Origin: Thamnaconus septentrionalis
Taxonomy: Eukaryota > Chordata > Actinopteri > Tetraodontiformes > Monacanthidae
Length of the DNA stretch: 64,000 bases
NCBI GenBank assembly: GCA_009823395.1
Contig: CM020520.1
Location: 1,315,001 to 1,379,000 of the forward strand
Direction of reading: 5' to 3'
The position numbers were made by a program, and so were the translations under genes. The notes beneath the pieces are model-generated. The model ran no database searches and was not told where the DNA came from. It saw nothing but the letters and a program-made list of their open reading frames with translations. Positions 21,078 to 33,946 of this stretch are shown piece by piece (the stretch's first letter is position 1; every line of letters begins with the position of its first letter).

Positions 21078-23740
21078 TAGGTAAGCAAACCTTTGCTTTG
21101 ACAATCAAAAATGTATTTACAGCGAGCAATTAATCCTGTTTGATAAAGTAGAACAACAAATCTTAAATATTCATAAGGCATCAGCAACGCTGGTTTAACC
21201 TTGGCAAAGCTGACAGACAGCCGGTGCGGCATGATGCAACGTTGACACATTAACATTTAGGTCAGTTCCTCCGTCTGGCGAGCCTCACCTTTGGGTGCCA
21301 AAGGTTCTCTGGCGGCTTACTGAAGGCAGGCCGTGGCATTTTCACACCACAGGTTGGGGCTCGAACCGTCTCAGGGCAACGGGAGCATGTTGCATCAGGC
21401 TTTAGGTTGAGTTTATTTACTTGCTCTTTGGAAGCAAAGGCACTTTATTCATTGGCAACTACAGAGGCTAATCAACTCAGCAGCCTTCCTCAGTCAAGGA
21501 GGCTTAGGGTAGTAGTAGGGTAGTTTATAATCTCAGGTTATTCTGGACTATTGACCTTGTCTTGGAAAATCTAAGGAAAATGTGTCCTGTCCTCGACCTG
21601 GCAAACTTTGTATTCCTGCTGGCCTACTGCACACAACTGGCTCCAACATTTACAACCTGGGCTGCAGAACCTCTTTTAAATGCTAGGATGATGGCCAAAG
21701 ACAGTGGCTGGAACAACGGCTTCTGTTACGGCACCAAATGAAGACGTGTGAAAGTCAGCCATGATGCGACAGTGTCTGAGCGCCGGTGGTGGCAGGAGCA
21801 GCTGCAGCTGTCACTCCACCTACAGATTAACGCCCGGTTAATGATATTTGATCATCGCGGCCACCTGCCGTGGGACTGGCTAGTAGTCTGGGACCACCTT
21901 GTACACGGAAGGTTCAGCGAGAGCCAAGCCAGCGTCTGGCGGGAGCTGCTTGAATGTCATTGGAGGCTGTCAACTTGGCCCCATCGCGTTCTGGAGACCA
22001 TATACAAAAAACGGAGAAAGGTCAGTGGTCCCATGCCAACAGCAGCCAGTAGGGGCCCCGTCCACCACTGGCACGTCCTTCCCCTAGCATCCTTCAGCAA
22101 GTCGTAACTGAGTTTGCCCGGGCAGCAACATCTGCCGCAGCGACAACGGCAGAAAAACACAAACACTGCTGTGTTTCTCCGCCTCGCAGTGGCGTTCCCT
22201 GTACGTTGTTTACACCCCGGCGGCTTTCAAATATCGACTTCCAGGGACGTGTACACTGTGCTTTTATATTACCTTCTCCCACCCACAGCTTGTAATTCTT
22301 CAAGGTTCCAAGGTTCACACAAAAACAAAATTTGGAGCAATCAGAAACAATACCAGGCACTAAACGTCGCGTTCCTGCTGGGGCGATAAGGAGAAGAAAA
22401 AAAAATACGTTGATGTGGCCGCAAGGAAACAGAGGTCTCCAATTCAAAATATTTTCAAGTTGAGCAAACATCGTTTTATCAATCTTTTGAAAGCCTACTA
22501 TTTTAGCTCAAGGCCACCCTTTATATCCGACCCCAAATCACCCACTTCTCCAGCCATGGCGGTGTGGAGTGCAGCCTTGTGTTTTCACTCAGTTGAGGGT
22601 TTTTTGTCGCAGAGATTTGACGGTATCTGTGACTCCGAGTGCAGCGAATGATGGACAACACTTCTCAGTCACTCTCTGGCCCATACAACACCTCTTTGCT
22701 AAAGCTCAGAATTTGCACAAGCATAAAGAACGGTTCCTATCTTATGAGTGTGTTTTTTGTTTTCAATTTATTTATACTCGCTTCTGGTGATCAAAGGACA
22801 TTTGAGTTTTTGTCTGCCTCCCTAGAAATTTCGCCTGGTGCCTCGTCACAACTTGTTTTGTTTGTCTTGCACTGTAACTTAATTGCCACTGGTGGAAACA
22901 GATGTCTCAACACCTTTCATTATGAAAGGCCAGGCTGCAAGATCCAAGGATTCCGCTCCGCAGGCAACCTCAGCGGAACGTGAATTTCAATGCGCGTGCT
23001 TACCGAGAGATTCGTTCCGTAAAATTAGTAGCGAAGCGTTGGAAAGTAAACATAAAAACAACACACAAAGAGCTTCTTCACTTTCTTCCTTTGTTTCTTT
23101 CTTTCTTTCCAGCTTGGTCAACAACTCGGTGGACGTCCTCACATCCTGCAGCATAATAAGGCACTGTTTTGTTTTGCCATATTGTGTTTCATAATATATT
23201 TTTGCCGCCGTGGGACGCGAGGACTCTGTGAAGTTGCTCAATGCTCACGCTGAGTGTGTTGCACATACAGGCGGTATAATTATTTAGAAGGCATACAAAG
23301 GAATGGATGCAGTGTTTTTCCCTGCTCGGCGCATGTGTTCCTTTGAGCTGGTAAAGAAAAGAGTTTAATCTTCACAAAAAGGCGCAGCCAGATAACGTTG
23401 ACGTAGGCTCGGCACCAGATGGAGAAAGAGTCATGAGGTTCAGCCACAGTCTTTGCATATCACAGCGGTAATGTGTAGCAAAGTCTGAAATTGCTTGTTG
23501 TTTGGCACTGACATAAGCACAACAAGATGCTTTAAATACCAAGCGGTGTTCAGAAAAGACAAAAAAAAAAAAAAGAATGCTTTTTTTTTTTTGTCTTCAA
23601 GATTTTTAATTAAGAAAAAAAGCAGCTCCTCCCTGGGAGCAGTGGATCATCTCAATTACAGCGACTGGAAACCCTCTCGCTTTGCAGCGCAGCAGACTTG
23701 GCCTCGTGATGAAACGGAGACGGGACTCTCTGGCTACCTT
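21076..23740. other. Unique non-coding DNA
   Basis: About 2.6 kb with scattered short frames and no domain. Near 23550-23610 there is an A-rich tract followed by a T-rich tract, an imperfect inverted pair. Nothing supports a gene. Confidence 0.4.
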
Positions 23741-24180
23741 TCCCCGTTCAATTTATTATCAGGTTTGTTTCCATTTTTTTTTCTTTTTTTACCATTGGCT
23801 TAATTAGTGTTTCCTCTCCAGCTATGACAATTCATTAAAAACAATAAAAAGAATCCAGACGCGTTAATGGAAAGCAAAGCCGAGGGTCTGTGTCGGAGAG
23901 GTGACAAGGCTTAACGCGGATGAATTTCAGCAAAAAACAAAAAACAAAAACAAAACAAAAACGCACCCAGCAAAGCGTGAGAGCAAATTAAGAGCAGCAG
24001 CCTGTCTGTCTAATTTACCTGAGGTCAACGGCACCGCAAGGTTTAGGGCTATTATTCCTGCCAGCCAGGATATTAGGCATCCTGTCATTGGTGAAAACAA
24101 GCAGAACTCACACGAAAAATTTTACTTCGCCACCACCCCTCCATGGGTTAGCCACTCACCATGACTCACCGCCACTGGAG
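23741..24180. promoter_or_regulatory. Possible enhancer block with A-rich segment
   Basis: AATTTATTATCAGG, GGCTTAATTAGTG, TTCATTAAAAAC and CTAATTTACC cores flank an A-rich (CAAAAA)n patch at 23932-23960. Texture-only support. Confidence 0.2.
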
Positions 24181-24589
24181 CTCCACCCACTCAGGTAAAA
24201 TACCTACACTGGCTTGATTGTTTGTTTGTTGTTTACTTTAAGCAACCAGGAAAAACTGCCTTGGTCCTTCAGTGCAGTGGCTGGGCTCTGGTGCTACTCA
24301 TTCTGCACACCTTGCAGGGTTGCCTGCCTCGTTTGCAGGGCCCTGCTCGCACACCTCCTCCCTCTTCTACACCTCCTCCTTTTGGTGGTTTACTGTCAAA
24401 AACAAGCCATCTGGGTTAGGCCTTTATCAGCCCTGCACTCAGCACTGTCACAGATAAATCCCCCTGGCTCTTTCACCACGCTGCTTATCACTTACTGCGC
24501 CCGTGATGCCGTCGTGGCAGAAAAAAATGTGGCAGGGAGCAGATGAATTTCGTCTGCAGCAGGAGCCGCAGCTGCCCGATACGGTGGAA

Positions 24590-24960
24590 TTTATTCATTC
24601 ATTATTTATTTATTTTTTAAAATTCACCTCAGCCATAAGCTTCTTTAAAACCCACCAGCAATTAAAAGTTGCCAAGTGGAGAGCTGCCATTTTTCCAGCC
24701 CCCACCCCCACCTTCTCATTTAGCATATGTTGGTGGTAAGGCAAGACATAAATGCCCTGATGGATGAAAAACATAAACTTGCAGTCAGAAATGTATTACA
24801 AATCCCAGATGCTACTTTTAACATCTTTCAAGGAGCCACACGATGCAAATTTGCAATATTCTCTGAAAATAATCTATCAGCCGCAGGTGTGCTACCAGTT
24901 GATCTGAGGGAAAGATTGGCAAACATGTCGCAGGTCTAATCAAGCCTTTCAGCAGAGGCT
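24590..24960. promoter_or_regulatory. Possible conserved non-coding block
   Basis: AT-rich unique DNA with low CpG (ATTTATTCATTC, AATTAAAAGTTGCC, GATGCAAATTTGC; the last contains an ATGCAAAT octamer, the classic POU site). A 70-codon frame crosses 24727-24939 but has no splice signals or recognisable domain. Confidence 0.25.
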
Positions 24961-25015
24961 AAGAAGAGGGCTGCAAGAAGAGGGCTGCAAGAAGAGGGCT
25001 GCAAGAAGAGGGCTG
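24961..25015. repeat. 14-bp minisatellite, 3.9 copies
   Basis: The unit AAGAAGAGGGCTGC is repeated nearly four times without mismatch, then stops in GAATAAGG. A perfect short minisatellite in otherwise unique DNA suggests a recent expansion. Confidence 0.95.
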
Positions 25016-25019
25016 AATA

Positions 25020-25680
25020 AGGTTGTTTTTTTTTCATTTTTCTTTGATGATTGACCATACGAGGCTACCACGCTCCAGTCCATGATATAAAGTCAAGCAA
25101 GTGAATACATGTAAAGGACTTTTGTGTTGCCTTGTGTGCAGTGATCTGCCTTTGTCTGATTAAAGGAAAGGTCATGAAGCCCCATTAAAGTTAATTTTAC
25201 ATTTTTCACTTTGGTCCAGACAGCAGTATTTCATATTAAAAATAGACTGGAAGGAAATATTAAACCGACAGGTGTGTTCCTGACCTCCCTCCAATTCTAA
25301 AATCTATTTTTTTAAAATAGCACAGACTTTTATTGCACCACAATGGGCAATTAGCCAAGTACTTAAGGCAGTTACGGCTGCAGGGACTCGGCTCTCCTCA
25401 GAGCGAGCCCTCCAGTGTGCCAGTAAAGTAAGTTGGCTGTGTAATATCACCAGTCTGGTGCCACATCAGGAGAAGAAAGACTAAATATTATTTGCCCCGG
25501 TGACGGAAATGGACAAAAGTTTGCTCCATCGAATATTGTGTGAGAGAGTAACGTGTGTGTACAGACCAGCCTTTAATGGGCGGCTAAGAGCTTGTTGTTA
25601 AAGTGCTGCTAGCGCAGACACTGTCAGTAAAGCAGCAAACAGCCGTCTGAGAAAACATGCGGTTGTTTTAAACGCTCTTT
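25020..25680. other. AT-rich unique DNA without long frames
   Basis: About 650 bp has no frame of 60 codons. It contains TTAAAGTTAATTTTAC, TTTTTTTAAAATAGC and GGGCAATTAGCC. It may be conserved non-coding sequence, but I see nothing decisive. Confidence 0.35.
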
Positions 25681-26500
25681 AACCTTCACCAGGAAGAACA
25701 CGAGGACCTTTCCACTTTTGCCTCGACCTACTTGCAGCTTTCCAACACTCCCCTCGACTGTATCTCACTCTGGCAGCAACAGCCAAGGCGCCTCGCCACC
25801 GCGTCTCCCATGCTTCACGGCGTTCATTTCTCATTTTGTATGAGGCTATCGGTCTCCGTGACAATCACGTTGCCATCCATGTGTGTAATAGTTGTTTTGG
25901 ACATCATTTCAGGAAATGGAGGTTAGCGCGCCCCGACTGTGAGCGCTGATACGCGGTCCGACTTGTCAAAAATCCATACATATATTAGCCTTGGGAGCGG
26001 CGGCTGCAGATTTGAGGTGTCAGAGTAAAAGTGAAACAATCCCGTGGTCGGAGTTGCTGGCTTAACGCGTCTGGGCGTTTTGCGACCACTCGCACGTCCT
26101 TCCCCACTGCTTTCCTCTTGGCTTTGTGTCTTCCCACGTCTTCCCCTAAACAACGCCTTTGCCGGAGTGTGTCCTTAACAGAGTGACACAATATGGCGGG
26201 ATGATTTGAGGGCAGGGGGGCCGCGGACGGTGCTGATAAATGGCGCCGGTGTCTCGGCCTTCCTGCTCGCTCCCAAGGCCGGGTCCCTGCCGGCGGAAGC
26301 AGAGGGGTCAATCCTGGCAGCAGGAACAAAGTGGACTTGACAAGTGTGAAAGATTTAGTGCCGGGCATTTAGAGTGATCATCTTTTCCCCTTTGTCAGCA
26401 GGCAGGAGAAAATTTCTCCGCCCTCGACGTGTCCTTGGTCCGGGTTTGACGGCACGCAGCCTGGCGCAGCGGCGGGAAGATGGAGAGGAGCTCCACTCTC

Positions 26501-26520
26501 CTGCGCTGCGCTGCGCTGCG
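26501..26520. repeat. (CTGCG)4 pentamer repeat
   Basis: Four perfect GC-rich pentamer copies. Confidence 0.85.
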
Positions 26521-26819
26521 ATGAGCAGGCCGGTCGGCAGGCTGCCCTCTTAATGACCGACTGGGATGATCACTGCCGCGCTAAGCCTCTGCCTTTTTTT
26601 TTACTTAGTGGTATGTAAGAGAAGCAGGAAGTGATACGGCTCCAGAGGGAAGGCTGGGCTTTAATCTACGGCTGGTTATCAATCTAAAAACCATTTCTGT
26701 CCGCTGGAAAGAAATTAGCTTCTGTTGTCAGTATGTCATCCCCCTCTCCTCTACACTTCTTCCATTTCTTTCACCGCGCTCCCCGCGACTCCTCTCTTCA
26801 TATGATACGGCTTCATTTT

Positions 26820-27075
26820 CCTAAAGAGCAGCAAATGTTACACTCCAGTGAAACTTGGAGGCCTCTTAAATCCCAGAGACTGAGCCTCGCACATTCTCGT
26901 AAACTATTAAATTAAATATTAGGGCCCTCTTGTGCGAATTGGGTTTTTAATATTCCTTTATATTCAGCAAATGGATTTAAAAATTAAATAAAAAAAAGAG
27001 GAAGGTAAGATTAACACTTGAATGATGGCGAGAATCCTCTGCGACTGCCGTTTTATAATTAGGTCATTAGTGCAC
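26820..27075. promoter_or_regulatory. Enhancer-like AT-core block
   Basis: ACTATTAAATTAAATATTAGG, given here in part, TTTTTAATATTCC and TTATAATTAGGTCATTAGTG lie close together. A splice-like pair also exists (acceptor TATATTCAG before 26968, donor GGAAG/GTAAGA near 27005), but all three frames between them contain stops. Confidence 0.25.
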
Positions 27076-27079
27076 GTGT

Positions 27080-29370
27080 GACTGTGGGTAATCCTGCATG
27101 GTGACACGTGCTGGGCCACAGAGCCGCTGCACTCCGGAGACGTAGGTCTTTCGCAGCGTCTCTCCCGGACAGTGGCAATAAAACAACAATAAGCCATAAA
27201 TCCACTTGCTGCTGCGTGTCTCGGTGTGATGGATTCGGGCGAGGTGGCTGAATGTTGAGCAGTCTGTCTGGGAGAGCCCCACAGGTGCAGCCGGCCGCCG
27301 TTTTTCCAACTAGATACCAATTCCCCCAGCACGGCACGTGCAACAACTTACTGCGGTCGCGAGGAAAACTTTTCTTTTAGTCTTTCCGAGTCGAGACGAG
27401 TTACATTGTGCCTCTTTTGTGCACTTCAATTTTGTGTTTGCCTTTTAAAACAAATGGACACAGTGGACACGAGACCAGCGTCCAGTAAGCTGTCCAGTAA
27501 GCTCCATATCTGTGCCTCTTAGCTACAAACATCTGCGAATCAATCTGAAAATTGACTTTTTCCCGCATGTTAAAAAAGATATGAATTAGAAGAAAAAAAA
27601 TATTGTTGTTATAAGACGTAATCAGACATGCTTGGAAACTGACTTGCTGTGTAAAGTAATGACTGTGTGCTGAGGTTAAGAAAACAAACATACTGACTTG
27701 TGCTACCCACCATACACACAAAGCTTAAGCTTCAGTGCACACAATACTTTTTTCCCTGACTTTGTCATTGCTTGCATTGAAATACAAGTGGGATACACTT
27801 CCTGCAAATCGCACATGCCCTGAAGCACAGAGCAGGTCGAATAACACAATTTCTGCCTGATTCCGTGTCTCCATTGTGGCCAAACTCACCGACTAATGCT
27901 GCAATTCCATCCCTTGTTGCTACGCTGTGGGGGAAGAGGGGAAAAAAGAGCCAAGACCAGGCTGCAAGTCTTGAAAAATTAGGTGACAAAAGAGCAACAG
28001 GAAGTAAGTCACATCTGGAAGCACAAGGTCTGATTGCTGTGATTAATGTCTTTTCATTAGCGGCAGCAGATTCCCTTTTTATTTCTTGCTGCAGGTGTCC
28101 AGTTATTCCTGTGATGGATTGGATTCAGTCGTCACTCCAACGTGGCATCGCTGACTCGCTAACGGGAACAACAAATCCAATGATTTATGCGTGCATGGAA
28201 CAGGGCACGATTAGGGAGCAGGACTGAGTGCGTGGGGACATTTTCATATTTTACGCCGTTTAGTAAAAGGGTGAAAAATCCTTGAAAAATGAGGGGAGTG
28301 AATTTGTGCTTTGGAATTCAACAACAAGAAACTCATTGCGCCTGTGAAAAGGAGCCAGCACTCAGGGTGTCTGTGACCCAGCAACAAGAAAGGCCCCTCG
28401 TGATGAGGCTAAAAGGTTAAAAGGCATGTTGCCACGAGCGTAGCGTGCTCACCAAGGACGGCCGCAGCCCCCCCAGCCCCCCCCCGCTCCCAGACTGTCT
28501 GGCACAGGCGTCAGGAAGAGCCGAGGAGAAATCCTTCTCCTCCTCCTCGCCAAAGTCAAAGCCGGCAGCAAGGAGGCCTTGATTGACGGAGACCTTTTTA
28601 TGGGGGCCCCAGGCTACAAAGTGCACTTTGCCTACGTCCACGGCAGGCTTGTATAGTAGGTGGCCTCGACGCTCCTTGCATGCCGAGGTCAACGCTGATG
28701 AATATGGCTTGATGGAACAGTACAGAGTAGCAGCGTATAGAGCCACTCTTTGCAGCGGATGACAGAATGGGGGGAGCGTTTGTGCAGTTTAACAGATCAA
28801 TATGTCCACGGACTGCTGGAGTAAACGCTGAACAGAACCGTCCCTCCCTAGAGCGGCCACTGTTTAAATCCCAGGTTAATGCATCAACCTGCTCTTCTGT
28901 AGGACAACACTGATGCTCCTCTTTGTCCTTTACGTCAGATGCACGACACTGTTTAAACGTCCTTCCTCCCTCCATCACTCCGCCCTCTCTCTCCTCTCAT
29001 ATCAGCCAATGTCTCTCTCAAACCATTCAAACGCTGTTTCCTTTGGGGAAAACCACTCGCCGACACAGCTGAAAACGCCATAATCGACATGACAGGTGCA
29101 AAAGCATGACACATGCAGCAACGGTAACCAAGGGACGACAGTCAGGAAGGGGCGGGGTCAGCTGCTTTTGGAACCCGAGTATCGAGTTCAATGAAGACAC
29201 GCAGCAGCCAGCTTGGCTTTGTTCCAGGCCAGTGCTTCCTGCGTGCCGCCACCGCGACCTTGACTCTGTGTCTATTTACGATGTATAATTTCAAATTATT
29301 GGAGTGAATAATACCGTATCGAGAGAGGGGGACACGCGGCGAGGAGATGGCTGTATATTTCCGCATGTGG
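27080..29370. other. Unique non-coding DNA
   Basis: A 12-bp near-duplication (TCCAGTAAGCT) lies at 27481-27504, and a poly-C patch near 28470-28490. Several short frames exist but none has domain or splice support. Confidence 0.4.
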
Positions 29371-29374
29371 GCAA

Positions 29375-29410
29375 ATTGAATTCCCCTCGGGGATCAATAA
29401 AGAGCTATAG
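29375..29410 (+). mobile_element. LINE 3'-tail-like fragment
   Basis: ATTGAATTCCCCTCGGGGAT followed by CAATAAAG is the familiar ending of several fish LINE families (AATTTCCCCNNGGGATCAATAAAG). Only the tail is recognisable, so it is either a heavily truncated insertion or a convergent sequence. Confidence 0.5.
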
Positions 29411-29414
29411 TTAA

Positions 29415-30960
29415 ATGGCAGCCCAGGCTACATTTCATTTGCTATTTGCGCTTGATGAGCCACATCGCAGAAACAGAAACAAACAGGCGGACGGGGCCAT
29501 CAAATGATGAAAATTGATCTGGATTTTCCAGCGTTGGCGAATGCCAAGCGATCGAGCCGCAGCCGTTTTCCCGTTTCAGTTCAAGTGTCGTGGCCGTAAA
29601 CACGCTCTCGCAGCGCTGGCAAAGCACTCCACCTCCGCCCCGCCTGTGACTTTTAACAGCACCCAAGACCCAGGAGGAAAGGGCAAGAGGAAAATACCAC
29701 CTTTCAAATGAATGTTCTCCATTACCTGAAGAGAACTGGCGGTGCTGGTTTTAAGGGTATCACTCCAGCTAGATGGAACGACGGATCGTTATTTGGCAGC
29801 GAGTCACAGAGTGGAATAGGAAAAGGGAAGCTTTGTCTTTCCCTATTTCCTCGCAAGTCTTATTCATAGTATTTCCCTCATACCATCAATTTCTTCGCAA
29901 CAGAGTGGGAAACCACATAAGAGAGACTTCCTCTAATGACCTCTTCAAGCTCCCGGGTTGAACCCAGGGAATATCAGATGCTGCTGATGCAGGGCTCCGA
30001 TCCTCCAGCTCTGCTCAAAGGAAGAAGCCGCAGCTTCCGGGAAACAACACATCCAGGTGAGTGAAAGCACAGCGGGAGGAAGTTGGCCCTAAAACCAAAT
30101 ACAATAAGCTGTTGTGCATGTAGCCGTATTGTTGCCACTCAAAAGACATCAGTGGGTATATTTACTCTCCAGATTGGAATCGACAAGTGAGAGTTTAAAA
30201 AAGCCCGAAAAAGGATAAATGGAAGCGAGAAGTGGCTTATTCCGACAGAGCAAGCAGCAGCACTTCAAACCGCATGAGAAATGTGGAAAGTGGAAGGGGG
30301 TAGAAAAAAAGAAAGAAGAAAAGATCATTATAAATATGGGGAAACGTTATAAACCAGCCTCAAAAGGAATTTTTATGAGTCTGGGTTTTCTAATAAAAAT
30401 CAGCTGGAGATTGAAAAATAAGGGCGCTCTCTGCGTGCAAGCTGCCGGGGAGCCACTCAGCACTGCATCTTGAATTCCTATAGCGGAGTGAGAGCATTGT
30501 CTTTGAAAGGCGCTTCAACCTTTTCAAACAGGCGCACCATGAAACGGAGGAGTGAGAACGGGGATAAAAGAGCGCCCATAATGGTGAGGAAGCCAAAATG
30601 GCCTGGAAGCTGCCAGCGGCGTCTCAGTTTTTTTTTTTGTGCAGGGCCTCGTTCAAACCAAACAGACAATGGCCCATTAAAACGCTGACATGTTTACAGC
30701 CCAGGCGCCACGTACGAATGATGCAGGGGGACGCAGGCGCGCCTGGCGTTTCCCAGCCGTGTGACAAGTTGCCGGCGGCGCTGTAATAGAGCGGGAAGGC
30801 GCGGATTCAGCAGGAATCAGGGACTATGACAAGTGGACGAGGGCGGCGGTAAATGGCTCCATAAGTCTCTGCTGTCACCGACGTACGTGCAATCCATCAC
30901 GGGCCGTGATCGCTACCCGGCACGGCACTCGGGTCAAACCCAGGCGGCCTGTCCCTTTAA
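29415..30960. other. Unique DNA with one splice-like exon candidate
   Basis: At 29993-30056 an exon-like segment follows GATGCAG and ends in CATCCAG/GTGAGT, a perfect donor. One frame reads GSDPPALLKGRSRSFRETTHP, here cited only as appearance. The acceptor lacks a strong pyrimidine tract and no neighbouring exon was found. The rest is unique non-coding DNA. Confidence 0.15.
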
Positions 30961-30968
30961 AAGGGAAC

Positions 30969-31012
30969 GGCGGGGGCTGGGAGTGGGGTGGGGGAGGCTC
31001 GGTGGGGGCACC
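30969..31012 (+). other. G-quadruplex-prone tract
   Basis: Runs GGGGG, GGG, GGGG, GGGGG and GGGGG are separated by short loops. This satisfies the usual G4 pattern on the plus strand. Confidence 0.6.
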
Positions 31013-31445
31013 GGAGGCCCGGTACCTGCTTAAAGGTGATGTAAACAGGCGCTGATGGATGAAGGTCTCCCATCCATCCGTCATCCTTCCACTCTGAAGG
31101 GCCTTAATCTTCCGCAAACACAATCCTGCCTCCGTCGGCCTCTGCTGTCTTGTCTCTCAAGTCCTTAAATTCCCTTCCTATTGGGAGCGTGCTCCTGCGG
31201 CGGGCAGCAGCCGCCGCCACCGCTCGCCGGACGAAACAGAGTGACACCGTCTGGAGGCTAAAGAAAGAGTGATGGAGAGAGGAGTCCTGAGCCACGGCGC
31301 GTGTTTCCCCGGCGCAGCAACAAGCGCTCATTATTTATTACGGCCCCACCGTGAATAATGCGAGGCCAAACAATTGTTGACAAGCCATTAAGTGATAGCG
31401 TCCCCGACTGTTTAGGGCTCTTCGGCCCGCTGGCTGTGTCTGCAC

Positions 31446-31501
31446 ACCTCCTCTTCCTCCTCCTCCTCCTCCTCCTCCTCCTCTTCCTCCTCCTCGTCCT
31501 C
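31446..31501. repeat. (CCT)n trinucleotide repeat
   Basis: About 56 bp of CTC units with TTC and GTC interruptions, giving a poly-Glu frame on the minus strand that is not credible as a gene. Confidence 0.95.
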
Positions 31502-31509
31502 TTGGTTTG

Positions 31510-32640
31510 ATACGGCCGAGAGGGAATGCAAAGGGTGTGAAAGCAGAATTAGGCCAGGCGTCGGTTGGGACATTAAAAAAAATTGGCTGGCATATTCCAC
31601 GTGTCTCTTCACGCTCTTGTGTCTCCTTTTTGACTTTGATACCAAATATTATTTAGCTCTTTGGCTCCGTGTCAGTCGCTCCTCGTTGTCCTTGCCATTA
31701 ACGCCGGCGCTGCCAAGCTGCTGCCTCAGCTAAATAACAGAAGACTTCGGGGGGCCTGATGGGAAGTTGTTTTTTTTCTCTCTCGAAATGGCAGCCAAGC
31801 AGACGTCAGTGCTTCCTGCTTTGCCAGAGCAGCAGACAGCGCGCTTGCACTCGACTGGGTGAGCTTAAATATGCGCGTTAAAAACGAGACGCATACACAA
31901 CACACCAAGTTGGCTTGATTTCCTGCAACAACTACCAGTGAATCAGATGAATTCTGATCCAGTGAAAATAAAACATTGTGACATTTTCAATCCATTTGGT
32001 ACTCTGACACACGGGGAAACATTGTAGTACACAAAATCTAACCCAATTTCCTTCACTTGGAGCAAGCCGATGACATTTGATCAGCCACACATTTGCAACA
32101 AGGTTGCGAGGGATGAAACTGTCAGTGTTGCCCTCCAAGGAACCTAAATTATGAATATCCTGCGCAAACAACTCTGTGCAGTCTTTTTTTCTGCACTCCA
32201 CTAACTGCTCGAGTTGAGCAGCCAGTGCAAGATGTGCTTCTACCACAGACGGTGGGGGACAAGATCCAAACGTGTTCAACTCCAAACAGCTTTTGGTTTC
32301 AGACAGAATTGAGCGGCTGAACTTTGAATCAGCCTGTGATGTGTGACTGTTGCCTCCCGACAAAGAAATTTGTCTATTCAACCCCCCCCCCCCACCTTTT
32401 GTCTCAGGAGTTTGTGACCCACATGGAAAGCAAATGGAAACGCACTCACTTCTTACTTTGAGCCGCTGCACTGCACTTCAGCCCTAATGCTTCTGAAACA
32501 GCTTTGGCCAGTAGGACTTTGACAAAATCCCCACTGGGTGGAGAAATTGCCTGAGGAGTTGCGGTGGGAGGGCTTTCTCTGGCAGGTGTTGTCATCACCG
32601 AGGAGGAGAGACAAAGCGTCTCACGGACGTATTTATTGGC
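31510..32640. other. Unique DNA with a 179-codon chance frame
   Basis: A minus-strand frame spans 31932-32471. It includes a poly-C/poly-Gly stretch at 32382-32394 and matches no family I know. Within it, AATTATGAATATCCTGCGCAAA near 32147 (quoted in part) looks like a POU/octamer-type regulatory core. Chance length is likely. Confidence 0.3.
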
Positions 32641-32689
32641 TGTGAAGTGATGCCGGTGTTTCTGCTCTATGATCTGTCGGATATTCTTC

Positions 32690-33180
32690 CAAACTGTGAT
32701 TCAAAATGACTGATATTATTGTCCTTGTGCCTTGTTCGTGTCTCTCCACTCTCTCCCTGCGAGAGATAAAGAGGAACCCCACACAATGTGCCATTCCTGC
32801 GAGTGTTAACTCTGTGGAGGAGAAGCAGCATAAAAATTTGATGCGCGTGGTCAGATGTCTCCGAAGCCTGATTATTACTGTTGCACTGGCCAGGTGCAAC
32901 CTCGCCTGACTACAGCTTTTAGAAATATTGAAGTATTCAGAGAGATGTGGCCTCAGTCTGAGCCGACACAAAGGAAACGTAATGCTTCTTCCACAAGAAC
33001 TAAAAATAAATACTCCAGCAATGTCTCCAAGACGGAATAGAACTTAGGCTCAGGATTAATGATAAATTCCAATCTCATAATTTAATTGTAGATAGTGCAT
33101 AATGACTATAAAGTTGCTTTAAATGAGGGGCGGTGAGGTGTGTATCTTCCACTTTGACTATAAGCATCCAATACATTGTT
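32690..33180. promoter_or_regulatory. Possible enhancer block
   Basis: GATTATTACTG, GGATTAATGATAAATTCC, TCATAATTTAATTGTAG and GCATAATGACTATAAAG occur in unique DNA, with the AT cores concentrated at 33030-33120. Inference from texture only. Confidence 0.25.
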
Positions 33181-33946
33181 TTGTCTTGAGTATCAGCACT
33201 CACAGAAGTCAGGGGGAGTTGTGATGTCGAGAAATGGCAACCGATATCACGCTAGCCAGCCAGGTGGAACAAAAAGCAGCACCATGTTCAATACTAACAG
33301 CAGCCAAGCGAGAACACAAGACCAAATAAAAAGTGGGGAAGGCTTGGCTCACCACGGGTTAAGTGGCCGGCTGCTAATCTGAGCCGATCTTAAGCTGAGC
33401 TCTTTGGGGCCCTGGGAGCGTCTCAGAACCACCTGGTTCTTCTCCTTTATCCTTGAACCCATCTTACACCAAAACCCTCTCAGGTCCCCCAGTGTGGCCG
33501 GCCATTAATCATCCATTAATCTCCATCTTTATCCGCTCCCACCTGGTTGAGCGGCGGCGCCCCGGAACACAGCACGTCCTCTCCACGTTCTTTCCATTGT
33601 GTATTTTTTTTTTTTTGTCATTTTAAAATATCCTAATTATCACTTCTCCACATCCTCATGTTGTCCTCACGTGGGAAGGGAGTGATGGCAATATCACACA
33701 CTAGCAGGATTCCTCCTGCGGAAGTGGAGTTGCCTGCCGCTGCGCAGCCAAACCAAGGGTGAAATCTGAGGGAACGGCACCATGCCGGAGCTGCGCCACC
33801 CACCCACCGGCCTCGCAGTTGACAACAGGTCCTGGCAATCTGAGCAAAACAAACACTAATAATAAACACGGCACCCGGTGTGACGGTTAGCAGCTCTTTT
33901 AGCTGTCAGGGAAATCTATTTTCCTCCCCCGCCCGCCCGCCCGCAG

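Noticed and set aside
21340..21420. tRNA-like GGGCTCGAACC string
   Set aside because: No A box, acceptor stem or anticodon arm at the right spacing.
26960..27010. Micro-exon between TATATTCAG and GGAAG/GTAAGA
   Set aside because: All three frames contain stops.
31932..32471. 179-codon minus-strand frame
   Set aside because: Crosses a poly-C tract, no domain, chance length; possibly overlaps a regulatory block instead.
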